This document shows positions 29,432-38,302 of a DNA stretch of 64,000 nt, in pieces; the stretch's first letter is position 1; each line of letters begins with the position of its first letter. The translations under genes were made by a program, and so were the position numbers. The notes below the pieces were generated by a model. That model was not told the origin of the DNA, did no database searches, and worked only from the letters and a program-made list of their open reading frames with translations. This DNA is from Chryseobacterium viscerum (lineage in GTDB: Bacteria > Bacteroidota > Bacteroidia > Flavobacteriales > Weeksellaceae). The stretch spans positions 248,001 through 312,000 of the forward strand of contig NZ_JAPDFT010000003.1 in NCBI RefSeq assembly GCF_025949665.1. Direction: 5' to 3'.

Positions 29432-31799
29432 AATCCAAAATCTGTTCTATAAACGGTTTTAAAAACCTGTCGCACATATCATCCATTGTTCTTACTTTCA
29501 ACAGGGCGTGTTCCGGAAGATAATATTCTGATCCTCCAAATTCAGCATAAGTTGCCAAAGAGAGGAATCCATGAGCTGTGGAAGGAATGAAAAATTCTTC
29601 AATGCTCTTGTTGCTGCTCCGGAAAGCCAGCATTCCCCGTGAATCTGTAATGATTTCGCTTCCATCGGGAAATGTAAATTTATTTTTATTTTGCTCAGCA
29701 AAAATTTTAATATCATACTTATTTTTGGAAAAATCCAGTGTATTTTCTGCAGAACTGTACAATTCATGTCCGGAAATAACCAGATTTTCATATTGATTGA
29801 TTCCTATTTTGTTGAAATTATTAATAATCTTCAGTCCGCTTTCCTTCAGTTTGGCAACTTCCGCTTCGGCCTTTATATTATTTTTTTCAAATTCTTTATC
29901 TTTTCCGGTAATAGGTTCCACAGAGATATTTCCATCTCTGTTTATTTTATAGTGAGTAGAATTATCCGGGTGATGCAGGTAAAAACTTCGTCCAAAATAA
30001 AGCAGTTTGTAGTACTCCGGAATATTCATCCCTGTAAGATTCTGCTCAGAATATTCTCTTGTATTAAGATTAAGCTTTGATATTAATTTTTGGTCAGACT
30101 GATACTGGCAAAGAATAAAGTGCTGCTGTTTGTTTTTTGCAAGCGCAAACTGTCCCTTGGGTTTTATGGAAATATTGTCAAATAAAACTTCACAGCCATG
30201 ATGTGTTTTATAGTAATCGTATGAATGTTTGTCGTAATAGTTATCAGAAAGATACGTCTTCAATAGCTGCTTTTTCGAACTCAGAATGAAAAACTCTCCT
30301 TCATATAAAAACTTGGCGATCTTATTAACAGGTGTTGGAAATAAAATCGGATAGTTTTGCGGAAGATCTGTTTTCTTTCCGTTAAAGTTTTGAACAGATT
30401 GTTTTTGCTGCGGCGGATTGGCCCACAGCTCCTGCAGTGGAAGCTTTATTTTCTGAATATGTTTTCTCGCTCCTTTGTGATGCTTGTAAAAATTAATCTC
30501 ACCATCTGAAGTGGTAGTCACCAAAAACTTCAGTTGATCTCTGTTCTGATGTACAACCCTCTGAATTTTTTCATCATTCATATTATCCTGATGCGTCATG
30601 AAGAATACTTCAATATCCTTTTCTGAATGGTTTTCATTAAAAAACTTTTCCAGGGCTTCTGACACTTCCAAAACCGGACTTACCTGATTCAGGTTTTCCA
30701 CTACTTCTTCCACTTTGCTAAGTGCAATCGGAACACCTGCCTGTCCTAAAGCAAAGACTTTACATTCAGAATGGGCTTTCGGATGTTTGATAATGGCTAT
30801 TGCTGAGGCAAAAGCCAATACTTTTGGTGTTCCCCAGTTTCTGAGGGAGGTATCAATAAGGATAATTCTTTCAAAAATATTTTCTTCAGGTGGAATCTCC
30901 CTTTGAATATAAAGCGCTTCATTATTGGCAACACGATTCATGAAGACATCATCTTCATTCGCAAATTCGGAGAGAAGCATCCTGTGAAAATCACCTTTGT
31001 TGGTCATATCAGAAATTCCTCCAATGGGTTGTTCTCCGGGAGAAAGGTGGCGCATCGGAATTTTCAGACCGCTCCATATTCTTTTGATGAGACTTCCAAC
31101 CTGAAATGTCTTTGGTTCTTCAATTAATTCTTTGATGAAATCTTTATCAGTATCCGCCGTTGTTTCTTCTTCTACCACCTCATCATCCAGCTCGGGTTCG
31201 TCAACCAGCCCCTTCACAGCATCCATGATAGATTGTACAGTAGGAAACTTTTCATTCAGATCTAAAGCGCTAAAATCTTTGTTTAAAACAAATGGAGCAG
31301 CATCCTTTTTTTCTGCGCTGAAAGCCAGCTCATGCGGCCGCTTATAATAGATTCTTATATTAGCTTCAGAGTTCAATGAAGATATTCTGTTGTGGCTATT
31401 GTTGAATAAGGTCTGCAACAGTACAATTCTGTTCTGTTTTTGCTTGTAAATTTTGGGAAGCGCTTCTATTTTTTCAAGAAATTCAATTTGTTTTTCCACA
31501 TTGAATTCAAAATCTTCTCCGCTATAAAACTCAGCTGTACGTCTCAATGGGCCGGCAAAATCAATATAGCCGTCCTGCATGGCATACAAAACCATAAGCA
31601 ATGCTCCAAAAGGAGGCCACCCCTGTGGCTGAAGCTCTTTAAGAATCTCCATCACATAAGGCCTGTAAGCTATCGCTCCCACACCTGGAACTGAGAGGAG
31701 ATTATTGTCATGGTATCCGGAATCTCCGGGAATATCTTCATCAGTTTTCCATTCCCAGAAGTAATTTTCATAGGACTGGAAATAGAACTTTAATTCCAT
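29421..31799 (-). CDS. vWA plus beta-propeller-like protein of the ternary system
   Basis: 792 residues. The N-terminal region (about 1-200) is typical of these systems (WPPFGALLMVLYAMQDG). A central vWA-like domain (about 320-460) shows IILIDTSLRNWGTPKVLAFA; the MIDAS is altered, DTSLR instead of DxSxS. The C-terminal 330 residues have repeated YLLYFGRSFYL-like strands that suggest a beta-propeller. It overlaps the genes on both sides. Expected partner of the MoxR ATPase at 32506-33639. Confidence 0.7.
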   Translation of the reverse strand: MELKFYFQSYENYFWEWKTDEDIPGDSGYHDNNLLSVPGVGAIAYRPYVMEILKELQPQGWPPFGALLMVLYAMQDGYIDFAGPLRRTAEFYSGEDFEFNVEKQIEFLEKIEALPKIYKQKQNRIVLLQTLFNNSHNRISSLNSEANIRIYYKRPHELAFSAEKKDAAPFVLNKDFSALDLNEKFPTVQSIMDAVKGLVDEPELDDEVVEEETTADTDKDFIKELIEEPKTFQVGSLIKRIWSGLKIPMRHLSPGEQPIGGISDMTNKGDFHRMLLSEFANEDDVFMNRVANNEALYIQREIPPEENIFERIILIDTSLRNWGTPKVLAFASAIAIIKHPKAHSECKVFALGQAGVPIALSKVEEVVENLNQVSPVLEVSEALEKFFNENHSEKDIEVFFMTHQDNMNDEKIQRVVHQNRDQLKFLVTTTSDGEINFYKHHKGARKHIQKIKLPLQELWANPPQQKQSVQNFNGKKTDLPQNYPILFPTPVNKIAKFLYEGEFFILSSKKQLLKTYLSDNYYDKHSYDYYKTHHGCEVLFDNISIKPKGQFALAKNKQQHFILCQYQSDQKLISKLNLNTREYSEQNLTGMNIPEYYKLLYFGRSFYLHHPDNSTHYKINRDGNISVEPITGKDKEFEKNNIKAEAEVAKLKESGLKIINNFNKIGINQYENLVISGHELYSSAENTLDFSKNKYDIKIFAEQNKNKFTFPDGSEIITDSRGMLAFRSSNKSIEEFFIPSTAHGFLSLATYAEFGGSEYYLPEHALLKVRTMDDMCDRFLKPFIEQILDYGA

Positions 31800-32533
31800 T
31801 CTCTTGATTTTTCTGTAAGACGGAATGAGCTTACGGACAATGGGCGGAAATCTGTTTCTTTTATTAAAAGGTAATCTCCATTTTCATCCCAAAGCAACCA
31901 TCCTTCCGGTTTTTTATTATATTTCTGCTGCAACAGCGTACTTACATTTTTAAATTCAAAATCCAGACCTGCCGGCAGTAAATGTCTGTCTTTGGTCCAG
32001 TATGTTTTTCCGGGAAAGCTTAGCAGAGGAGCTCCTATAAACAGAGCTTTATCTCCCAGCAAAGTCCATTTTATTTTTTCCAGTTTAAACTTGGGTAATG
32101 CTGCGATGCTTTCTTTAATATCAGCAATATTGCTTAATAAAGCAATTACGGGCTGCTCTTCATTGCTTTCTTTTAATCTTACCAGAACCTGTTCCTGAAT
32201 TCCAAAATAATTTTGATTGAAAGGTGAAAAACTAAGCTGCAATGCCTTGTCTATAGGTATCCAAAGCAATGCTGTCCTCATTTTTTTACTCGGAACCAAA
32301 GCTTCTTTCCTGAATAAAAGACCATCCCTAAGTTCATACAGGATGAAGTCAGGTAACTGTTGTATTTCCGGGGCTGCGGCCTGTTCATCGGTAAAGTCTT
32401 TCAGCCAGATTGTGTCATCATCTACAGCAATCTGAACATTTTTCCAGTCTCTAATTGAGCCTAGAAAATCTTCATCAGCACGGGGAAGCTCCGCCCAGAA
32501 TTCTTTTAAACGCTTTGAAGAATCTTCTGCCAT
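31790..32533 (-). CDS. Accessory (bpX-like) protein of the ternary system
   Basis: 247 residues, beta-rich, soluble, with many Trp/Leu-Pro turns (FILYELRDGLLFRK, LLSFPGKTYWTKDRHLLPAG). I see no enzymatic motif. It overlaps the MoxR gene by 28 bases and the vWA gene by 10, so it is translationally coupled to both. By position it matches the small bpX-type proteins in MoxR-vWA-beta-propeller operons. Confidence 0.55.
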   Translation of the reverse strand: MAEDSSKRLKEFWAELPRADEDFLGSIRDWKNVQIAVDDDTIWLKDFTDEQAAAPEIQQLPDFILYELRDGLLFRKEALVPSKKMRTALLWIPIDKALQLSFSPFNQNYFGIQEQVLVRLKESNEEQPVIALLSNIADIKESIAALPKFKLEKIKWTLLGDKALFIGAPLLSFPGKTYWTKDRHLLPAGLDFEFKNVSTLLQQKYNKKPEGWLLWDENGDYLLIKETDFRPLSVSSFRLTEKSREWN

Positions 32534-33639
32534 AAGCTTTCAATTTCTTGCTGGATATACTGTTTCTGCTCCGGATTTCTGATCCAGTCACAGCGGGTCT
32601 GTAAGTATCTCAGTTTATCTTTAATCACATTCTGTTCTTCAAAGCTCAGCATTCCGCCATTCCATTTTTCCACAAGAATTGTCACATCTTTCATGACTTC
32701 CTCTGGATTAGGTGTTTTGTTCTGCATCGCTTGTGGATGTGAATCCGGGTGATCATCTTTCTCGATCGTTCTGTTGATAATCCCTTCCAGAATTTCAATC
32801 TGTTCTTCTGTATCCCAGATATGTTTCAATACCCAAAGATCGGAAAGTACCGCTTCTTTTCTTCCACAGATCAGGGCACTTGCTGCGATCAGGTTCTGAA
32901 GTTTTACTGCTCTACGGTCTGAAATGGCAATTCCAGTATTCCTAAGGCTCATAATGGTATTCAGATAGACTTCATATATGGGTTTAAGGTCTATTGCTCT
33001 GCACAGGTTCTGAAGCTGCCTGATCTCATCAGCGTGAATTTCCGGAATTTCCACTTCTTCATCATTCTCAAGTTTTCTTCCGGCTAAAAGCACCTGCTGT
33101 AATAGTTCAGGTTTTACGTAATCTACATTGATTCTCACAAGAAAACGATCAAACAATGCGTTCAACGCTTCATCTTCCGGAAGAACGTTACTTGCTCCTA
33201 CGAACATCAATGCGGGTAAATGCTTGGTTTCTTTTCCTCTTTTAAAAATCTTCTCATTGAGTGCCATTAAAAGTGAGTTCAGAATAGCAGAATTGGCATT
33301 GAATATCTCATCCAGGAAAACCATGGAAGCTTCAGGCATCATTCCTTCTGTATTGGTTAGGAGTTCTCCTTCTTTCAGTTTTCTGATATCAAAAGGTCCG
33401 AAGATTTCGTTCGGTTCTGTAAAGCGGGTTAATAAATATTCAAAGTTTTTCCCGTCTTTCACTGTTTTTGCCAGAGTCCTGACAATAGCTGATTTTGCTG
33501 TACCCGGAGGCCCGTACAAAAAGGCATTTTCTCTCGCCAAAAGGCATATTCCCAATAGATCTACAACATCATTTTTGCCTACAAAAGTTTCTTTTACGTA
33601 GTTAAGAACTGTATTGAGTTGATTTATATTTTGATTCAT
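32506..33639 (-). CDS. MoxR-type AAA+ ATPase
   Basis: 377 residues. Walker A FLYGPPGTAKSA (about 37-48), Walker B VFLDEIFN (about 107-114), sensor 1 FVGASN and arginine-finger region ALFDRFLVR. This is the MoxR/RavA class, which remodels protein complexes together with vWA partners. In ternary systems of this kind the ATPase is thought to act in stress or conflict responses. The C-terminal 100 residues are a charged helical extension. Confidence 0.9.
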   Translation of the reverse strand: MNQNINQLNTVLNYVKETFVGKNDVVDLLGICLLARENAFLYGPPGTAKSAIVRTLAKTVKDGKNFEYLLTRFTEPNEIFGPFDIRKLKEGELLTNTEGMMPEASMVFLDEIFNANSAILNSLLMALNEKIFKRGKETKHLPALMFVGASNVLPEDEALNALFDRFLVRINVDYVKPELLQQVLLAGRKLENDEEVEIPEIHADEIRQLQNLCRAIDLKPIYEVYLNTIMSLRNTGIAISDRRAVKLQNLIAASALICGRKEAVLSDLWVLKHIWDTEEQIEILEGIINRTIEKDDHPDSHPQAMQNKTPNPEEVMKDVTILVEKWNGGMLSFEEQNVIKDKLRYLQTRCDWIRNPEQKQYIQQEIESLWQKILQSV

Positions 33640-33651
33640 TGATTTAAAAAA

Positions 33652-34233
33652 TTAAAATTTCCACCATTTTTTCTTTTGAACTTTCTCTACATCTTTACTT
33701 TCCGCCTGCTCATTTCTTTTGCTGAACGAAAAAGCAAGTCTATGATAGGGATCTTTGATGTCAAAGTACAATTGCGTTCCATCATCCAGGGTAAGCGCAT
33801 CCATGATTTTAGCTCCATCTTTGACCAGATTTTGCGATACATCCTGTTTATTGAGATGATGTCTGATCAGATCTCTTTCATCGGAAATTCTTGTAATAAT
33901 ATAGGGAGAATCTTTAGTTCCGTTTCCTGTCTTCTCAAGGCATTCAAAAATAATCTGAGTGATTGTCATTTCAATACTCCTCCCTTTTTCATCACCCAGT
34001 TCCTTGTACGCAAAATATTTATAGATATGTGCTCTCGGACTTAACAGAATATTGACATTTACATATTGTATAACCTCTTCAAATTTTCCTTCATTGAGTA
34101 AATTCTGGATATTTTCAATATCTTCGGAATAAGGATCATATTCAGGATCATTGATTACCAGCTCACGGCACTTCAGGAAGGTTTCTTTTGTGGGGTCAGT
34201 TAAAAATTCAAATACTTTCTCATACGTTTTCAT
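33652..34233 (-). CDS. DUF4919-like protein
   Basis: 193 residues, alpha-helical at the start (TKETFLKCRELVINDPEYDP) with a beta-rich second half and a lysine/tryptophan tail (KKKWWKF). It resembles DUF4919-type proteins. It is 12 bp upstream of the MoxR gene and overlaps the preceding gene by 14 bases. No catalytic residues evident; a structural member of the operon. Confidence 0.5.
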   Translation of the reverse strand: MKTYEKVFEFLTDPTKETFLKCRELVINDPEYDPYSEDIENIQNLLNEGKFEEVIQYVNVNILLSPRAHIYKYFAYKELGDEKGRSIEMTITQIIFECLEKTGNGTKDSPYIITRISDERDLIRHHLNKQDVSQNLVKDGAKIMDALTLDDGTQLYFDIKDPYHRLAFSFSKRNEQAESKDVEKVQKKKWWKF

Positions 34234-34876
34234 TGTGGTCTTCGGTTATCGTTTTTAGTTCTCGCCAGAATGCGTCTTTGTATATTCCGAATTCAGCAGT
34301 TATTAGTTTATTGATTAACGGAATTTCCGCCAGTTTATAATCTTTTTTTTCAACAATTCTTTCCAGATATAGTTTTCTGTAGGTTTTGTCTTTCAATTCT
34401 TCCTTCCAGTTTACATTTTTCAGATCGAGATCATACCCTATTCCTGAATAGTGAAACTGTGCCAGAATATCCTCCAGTCTTGCAATCAGTGGATCTTCAG
34501 GGTCAACCGTATTTAAGGCAACTATTATCTGCGGTAAAAACCTCAGTGATAAATCTGCGGATAAAATAGAAGAAATGTCCCGTGTTCCTTTGAATCCGGG
34601 AATAAGATTTTGAATATCTTTCTCTGTATTTTCTCGGATCAGGTAAAGCTGTGTGCTATGGTAGAGAACTTTTGCCGCCCAAACAGCAGCTTCTTTGCTG
34701 CAGGTGAATTGGTCTGACAAAAACTCAAGTCGCTCTTTTTCGAATTCTATGTCAAAATAGTCTCCGGCTTCCGCCTCTTCCTGAGGGGAAATTTTCTGTA
34801 AGCTTGAAAAAAGAGTAATACATTCTTCTTTACGAAGCAAAAAGATCGTGTCTAAAAACGGTGACTTGGTTTCCAT
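34220..34876 (-). CDS. First gene of MoxR-vWA operon, helical bpX-type protein
   Basis: 218 residues, strongly helical and acidic, soluble. I recognise no catalytic motif. It opens the seven-gene operon 34876 to 26719, in which almost every junction overlaps. A -7 box TATTTTTG lies at 34884-34891, only 8 bases before the ATG, so the mRNA may be nearly leaderless. By position one of the bpX partner proteins. Confidence 0.55.
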   Translation of the reverse strand: METKSPFLDTIFLLRKEECITLFSSLQKISPQEEAEAGDYFDIEFEKERLEFLSDQFTCSKEAAVWAAKVLYHSTQLYLIRENTEKDIQNLIPGFKGTRDISSILSADLSLRFLPQIIVALNTVDPEDPLIARLEDILAQFHYSGIGYDLDLKNVNWKEELKDKTYRKLYLERIVEKKDYKLAEIPLINKLITAEFGIYKDAFWRELKTITEDHNENV

Positions 34877-34883
34877 GATCTAA

Positions 34884-34891
34884 CAAAAATA
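34884..34891 (-). promoter_or_regulatory. -7 box TATTTTTG of the MoxR-vWA operon
   Basis: TAnnTTTG match on the minus strand, just upstream of the first start codon. Confidence 0.5.
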
Positions 34892-34970
34892 AAATTATTT
34901 CGTTGAGAATAAAATTTTTATGGAGAAGATTCATGTTAAATATGGAATTCTCTGCTTTTAATTATAATGT

Positions 34971-35167
34971 TGGAAAACGCAAAGGCGCTAAGCTGAAATC
35001 TATTATACTGTTTTTAAGGCGCTAGAAAATCAAAGATTTTCAGCAGGGATATCACTTAATAATTTGTTTTATCAGGATTATAATTTATAGTATTAATTTT
35101 ATCGGAGATAAAATCTTTGCGCCTTAATACACAGTATGGATTAAGTTTTGCGTCTTTGCGTTTTCCA
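34971..35167. repeat. 197-bp element with perfect 14-bp inverted ends
   Basis: TGGAAAACGCAAAG at 34971-34984 and its complement at 35154-35167, with further inner symmetry (AATCAAAGATTTTC). No coding content. It fills most of the 335-bp gap after the MoxR operon promoter; the rest contains the stretch GATTGCTTCGTCGCTGAAGC, which looks like another dispersed repeat. Confidence 0.7.
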
Positions 35168-35211
35168 AGCTATTAGATTGCTTCGTCGCTGAAGCTCCTC
35201 GCAATGACGGT

Positions 35212-35601
35212 TTAGGCCACGATTTCAATAATATTATTTTCCGGATCTAGGATTACGCTTTCATAATAGCCGTCTCCGGTAGTGCGTGGCTCTCCGGCAA
35301 CAGTGTATCCGTCTTTTCTTAACACTTCCGTAAGTTCGTCTACTTTTTCTTTACTGTTTACCGAAAATGCAAGATGAATGATTCCGTATTGCTGAGATTC
35401 GTAAGAGTTTCCACTTTCTTTGAGATCCGGTTTAGTCATTATTTCAAGACGGCAGCCATTATTAAAACTTAAAAAGTAAGACTGAAAATTTTTGACAGGA
35501 TTATGGTATTTTTCATTGGACACAGCTCCGAAATATTTCTGGTAAAATGTTCTGGATTTTTCAAGGTCTTTGACCCAAATAGCAATATGCTCTATTTTCA
35601 T
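35212..35601 (-). CDS. VOC family protein, lactoylglutathione-lyase-like
   Basis: 129 residues of the glyoxalase fold. N-terminal half HIAIWVKDLEKSRTFYQKYF; C-terminal half GDGYYESVILDPENNIIEIV. Metal-ligand candidates are His5, Glu54 (RLEIM), His75 (IIHLAFS) and the Glu in IIEIV. Single gene between repeats, with no functional link to neighbours. Could be glyoxalase I-like or a resistance protein. Confidence 0.82.
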   Translation of the reverse strand: MKIEHIAIWVKDLEKSRTFYQKYFGAVSNEKYHNPVKNFQSYFLSFNNGCRLEIMTKPDLKESGNSYESQQYGIIHLAFSVNSKEKVDELTEVLRKDGYTVAGEPRTTGDGYYESVILDPENNIIEIVA

Positions 35602-35836
35602 TTTTAAAAATTTTATTGTTTTACTTCTGCAAAACTAGTCTGACCGATTTCACCATACCTGCTCCACATTATTCTTTTATTGTTCTATATTTACCATATT
35701 ACGTTTTGAATTCTACAAAAGACTGCATATATAAGATTATTTAAGGCATTTATTGATAACATCTTATATATTCTGTTGATATGAGATGGCTTCATTGTTT
35801 CCATTATCGTAATCACAGAGACAATCTAAAAGTTAT

Positions 35837-35844
35837 TATCTTTG
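35837..35844 (+). promoter_or_regulatory. -7 box TATCTTTG of deoD
   Basis: Perfect consensus; the predicted start site near 35850 rules out the ATG/TTG at 35842 as the translation start of deoD. Confidence 0.65.
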
Positions 35845-35862
35845 CTCATTCAAAATAACATT

Positions 35863-36573
35863 ATGAGTATTCACATCAGTGCAAAAAAAGGAGAAATTGC
35901 TAAAGTAGTATTGCAGCCGGGGGATCCGCTTCGTGCACAGTATATTGCTGAAAATTATTTAGAAAATGCAAAACTGGTAAGCAAAACCAGAGGGATTTTT
36001 TATTATACGGGCCTTTATAAAGGTAAGGAGATCACTGTAGGAGCCAGTGGAATGGGATTCCCAAGCATCGGGATCTATTCTTTTGAACTGTTTACAGAAT
36101 ATGAAGTAGATACGATCATCAGAATTGGGACTTGTGGTGCTTACAATACGGATCTTAAACTTTTTGATATTTTAAATATTGAAAATGCTGCCAGCGAAAG
36201 TACTTATGCCAAATATGCATGGGGAATTGAAGATGAAATCCTTCCTCACCAGGGGAATATCTTTAGTACTATCAATGAAACAGCTAAAGAATTATCATTA
36301 AATGCTAAAGCAATCAACATTCACAGTAGTGATATTTTCTACAGAAAAGATCCTGCTACTCCTGAAATTGCAACAAAATACAACTGTCCTGCAGTAGAAA
36401 TGGAAGCATTCGGTTTATTTGCCAATGCTCAGCATTTAGGAAAGAATGCAGCGACTATTCTTACGGTAACGGATATCATTCCTACCCATGAGAAAATCTC
36501 TGCTGACGAAAGAGAAAAAGCCTTAAATCCAATGATGGAACTGGCTTTGGAATCGGCAATAAAGAGTTTGTAA
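35863..36573 (+). CDS. deoD: Purine-nucleoside phosphorylase DeoD
   Basis: 236 residues from ATG 35863. Trimeric/hexameric PNP family: LQPGDPLRAQYIA phosphate/ribose site near residue 20, GMGFPSIGIYSFEL near 66, RIGTCGAY near 87, VEMEAFGLFA near 178 and the catalytic Asp in TVTDI near 203. Cleaves purine (deoxy)nucleosides with phosphate to base and (deoxy)ribose-1-phosphate in nucleoside salvage. Single gene with its own promoter and a terminator shared with convergent tatD. Confidence 0.93.
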   Translation: MSIHISAKKGEIAKVVLQPGDPLRAQYIAENYLENAKLVSKTRGIFYYTGLYKGKEITVGASGMGFPSIGIYSFELFTEYEVDTIIRIGTCGAYNTDLKLFDILNIENAASESTYAKYAWGIEDEILPHQGNIFSTINETAKELSLNAKAINIHSSDIFYRKDPATPEIATKYNCPAVEMEAFGLFANAQHLGKNAATILTVTDIIPTHEKISADEREKALNPMMELALESAIKSL

Positions 36574-36598
36574 AAGACGAAGACAATTCTGCTTATAA

Positions 36599-36632
36599 AA
36601 AAAGAGCTTTACTTTATCAGTAGAGCTCTTTT
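36599..36632. terminator. Bidirectional terminator between deoD and tatD
   Basis: Stem built from AAAAAGAGCT and AGCTCTTTTTT with a short mismatch and a TTATC loop; poly-T on both strands. Confidence 0.75.
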
Positions 36633-37418
36633 TTATAGCCTGAAAAAATTTCTGGCCGTTTCTGTAGTCTCGTCTGCGACTTCGGAAATGCTGATCTTCT
36701 TCAGGTAGGCAATTGTTTGTGCTACATAAGGTAAAAAGGATGGTTCATTCCGTCTGTTTTGCATTCTGGGCATATTCTTCGGAAGCATAAAAGGGGCATC
36801 CGTTTCAATCATCATTCTGTCAAGAGGTGCATATTTTATAACGTCTTCAAGGTGTTTAAATCTTTTTTCATCACTAATGGCTCCGGTAAATCCTAAATAA
36901 AATCCTTTATCGAGATAAATCTTTGCCTCATCCAATGTCCCGGTAAAACAGTGTACAACGGCTTCGGGCAATTGAGAAAGATATTCATCTGTGATCTCAT
37001 TAAACCTTTTAAATGCTGATCTTTCATGAAGAAAAAGCGGTTTATTGACTTGTATTGCGAGTTCCAGGTGGGCCTGATAACATTTTTCCTGTATGGGTCT
37101 CGGAGAGAAATCACGGTCAAAGTCAAGTCCGCACTCTCCTACTGAAATTACGTGATCCTGCTTTAACAATTTTCTGAGTTCGCTGATGCTTTGTTCATTA
37201 AAAGATTTGGCATCATGGGGATGAATTCCGGCTGTTGAAAATAAAATTTCCGGATATTCTTCTGCAATCTCAGCGGATTCTTTGCTTCCTCTTACGCTGG
37301 TTCCCGTGAGGATCATATGTTCTACACCCTGGTCCAAAGCGCGGTTGATAATTTCGTCGTGTTCATTATAGAACTGTTTATTGGTCAGATTAATGCCAAT
37401 ATCAATGTAAGTGTTCAT
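36633..37418 (-). CDS. tatD: TatD-family metal-dependent nuclease
   Basis: 261 residues from ATG 37418. Two of the usual early metal ligands are replaced (DIGINLTN where DxHxH is common). GIHPHDAKS, VSVGECGLDFDRD, LFLHERSAF, VVHCFTGT and MIETDAPFM are all present. TatD proteins are 3'-5' exonucleases and deoxyribonucleases linked to DNA repair and, in some bacteria, RNA processing. Its promoter carries the same 20-bp dyad as ro60 and the Y-RNA genes, which puts it in their regulon. The longer frame to 37454 would start with TTG and was rejected. Confidence 0.88.
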   Translation of the reverse strand: MNTYIDIGINLTNKQFYNEHDEIINRALDQGVEHMILTGTSVRGSKESAEIAEEYPEILFSTAGIHPHDAKSFNEQSISELRKLLKQDHVISVGECGLDFDRDFSPRPIQEKCYQAHLELAIQVNKPLFLHERSAFKRFNEITDEYLSQLPEAVVHCFTGTLDEAKIYLDKGFYLGFTGAISDEKRFKHLEDVIKYAPLDRMMIETDAPFMLPKNMPRMQNRRNEPSFLPYVAQTIAYLKKISISEVADETTETARNFFRL

Positions 37419-37519
37419 TTGTTTTTTTACTTTTTTATTAAATGTTGTTTTCAAATATAAAAAATGGAAGCTGGCAGCATTCTGTTCTGAAAAAACCTGC
37501 AGCTTCTATTTCATGTTTG

Positions 37520-37556
37520 CAAAACTACAAGCTTAATACGCAATGTTTTTACGTAT
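37520..37556 (-). promoter_or_regulatory. tatD promoter with the ro60/Y-RNA dyad
   Basis: Minus-strand -7 box TAGTTTTG (37520-37527) and, 9 bp upstream, dyad TACG-N11-CGTA (37537-37556). Spacing equals that at the two Y-RNA promoters. Confidence 0.78.
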
Positions 37557-37648
37557 CAGAAAAAAAACAGAAAACTTAAAATAAAAAAATATGTCAATCT
37601 GTCTTATTTGCTAGTTCATTTCACGCAGATGACGCAGATGTTTATGTT

Positions 37649-38299
37649 TTATTCATTGATGAATTTTTCCAGAAAACCGATCAGTTTTGTTCCTCCGTGG
37701 CTCCATCGGATTCCATGGCCTTCTTTTTCGCGAACTTCAAAAACTAGTTCATGTTTATAATGGAAGAAAACATTCCACCAGGTTCTATTGTCAAGAATCT
37801 CATGAATTTTTGTCATTACTTTTTCTTGTTTCTGCTGGTTGTTTCCTTTGATTTCTCCCCAGAAATCGTCATCCATTCTTCCGATATGTTTTTCCCAGGC
37901 CCTCTGTGCAATGGTAATTTCACTATTGAAAGGTTCCTGACAGGCATTGATAAGTATTGTTTTCAAAGGTGGAATTGCATTTTCATCACGGATGCTTGCT
38001 GAGGTCAATCTTTGTCCTAAGATATTCAGCCAATGTTCAAACGGAATTGCTTCCAGAAATTCTGTTTTCACCTCATCTGAGTCATTACTTTCAAGAATAT
38101 CAATGAATTTTGCAAAGCTTTCCTGCTTGTCAGTGATTATTTCTTCATTAAAATAAGGCAAATTCATTTCTAAAGTATTCTCCTTAAACCTATGAAGATT
38201 TTTTTCCAAAGTTTTCAGATGTTCTTTAGCTAAAACACCTTGGTATTTGTCTTTCCATTCTTCAGAAAACAGGGAAATATAGGGATCAAACAGGTTCAT
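37649..38299 (-). CDS. Hypothetical protein, partner of the DUF434 gene
   Basis: 216 residues, soluble, acidic, rich in Trp and His toward the C-terminus (RTWWNVFFHYKHELVFEVRE, GHGIRWSHGGT). I recognise no family. It starts 3 bp after the stop of the DUF434/PIN-like gene on the same strand, so the two should be made together. No membrane segment or signal peptide. Confidence 0.65.
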   Translation of the reverse strand: MNLFDPYISLFSEEWKDKYQGVLAKEHLKTLEKNLHRFKENTLEMNLPYFNEEIITDKQESFAKFIDILESNDSDEVKTEFLEAIPFEHWLNILGQRLTSASIRDENAIPPLKTILINACQEPFNSEITIAQRAWEKHIGRMDDDFWGEIKGNNQQKQEKVMTKIHEILDNRTWWNVFFHYKHELVFEVREKEGHGIRWSHGGTKLIGFLEKFINE

Positions 38300-38302
38300 A
38301 TT

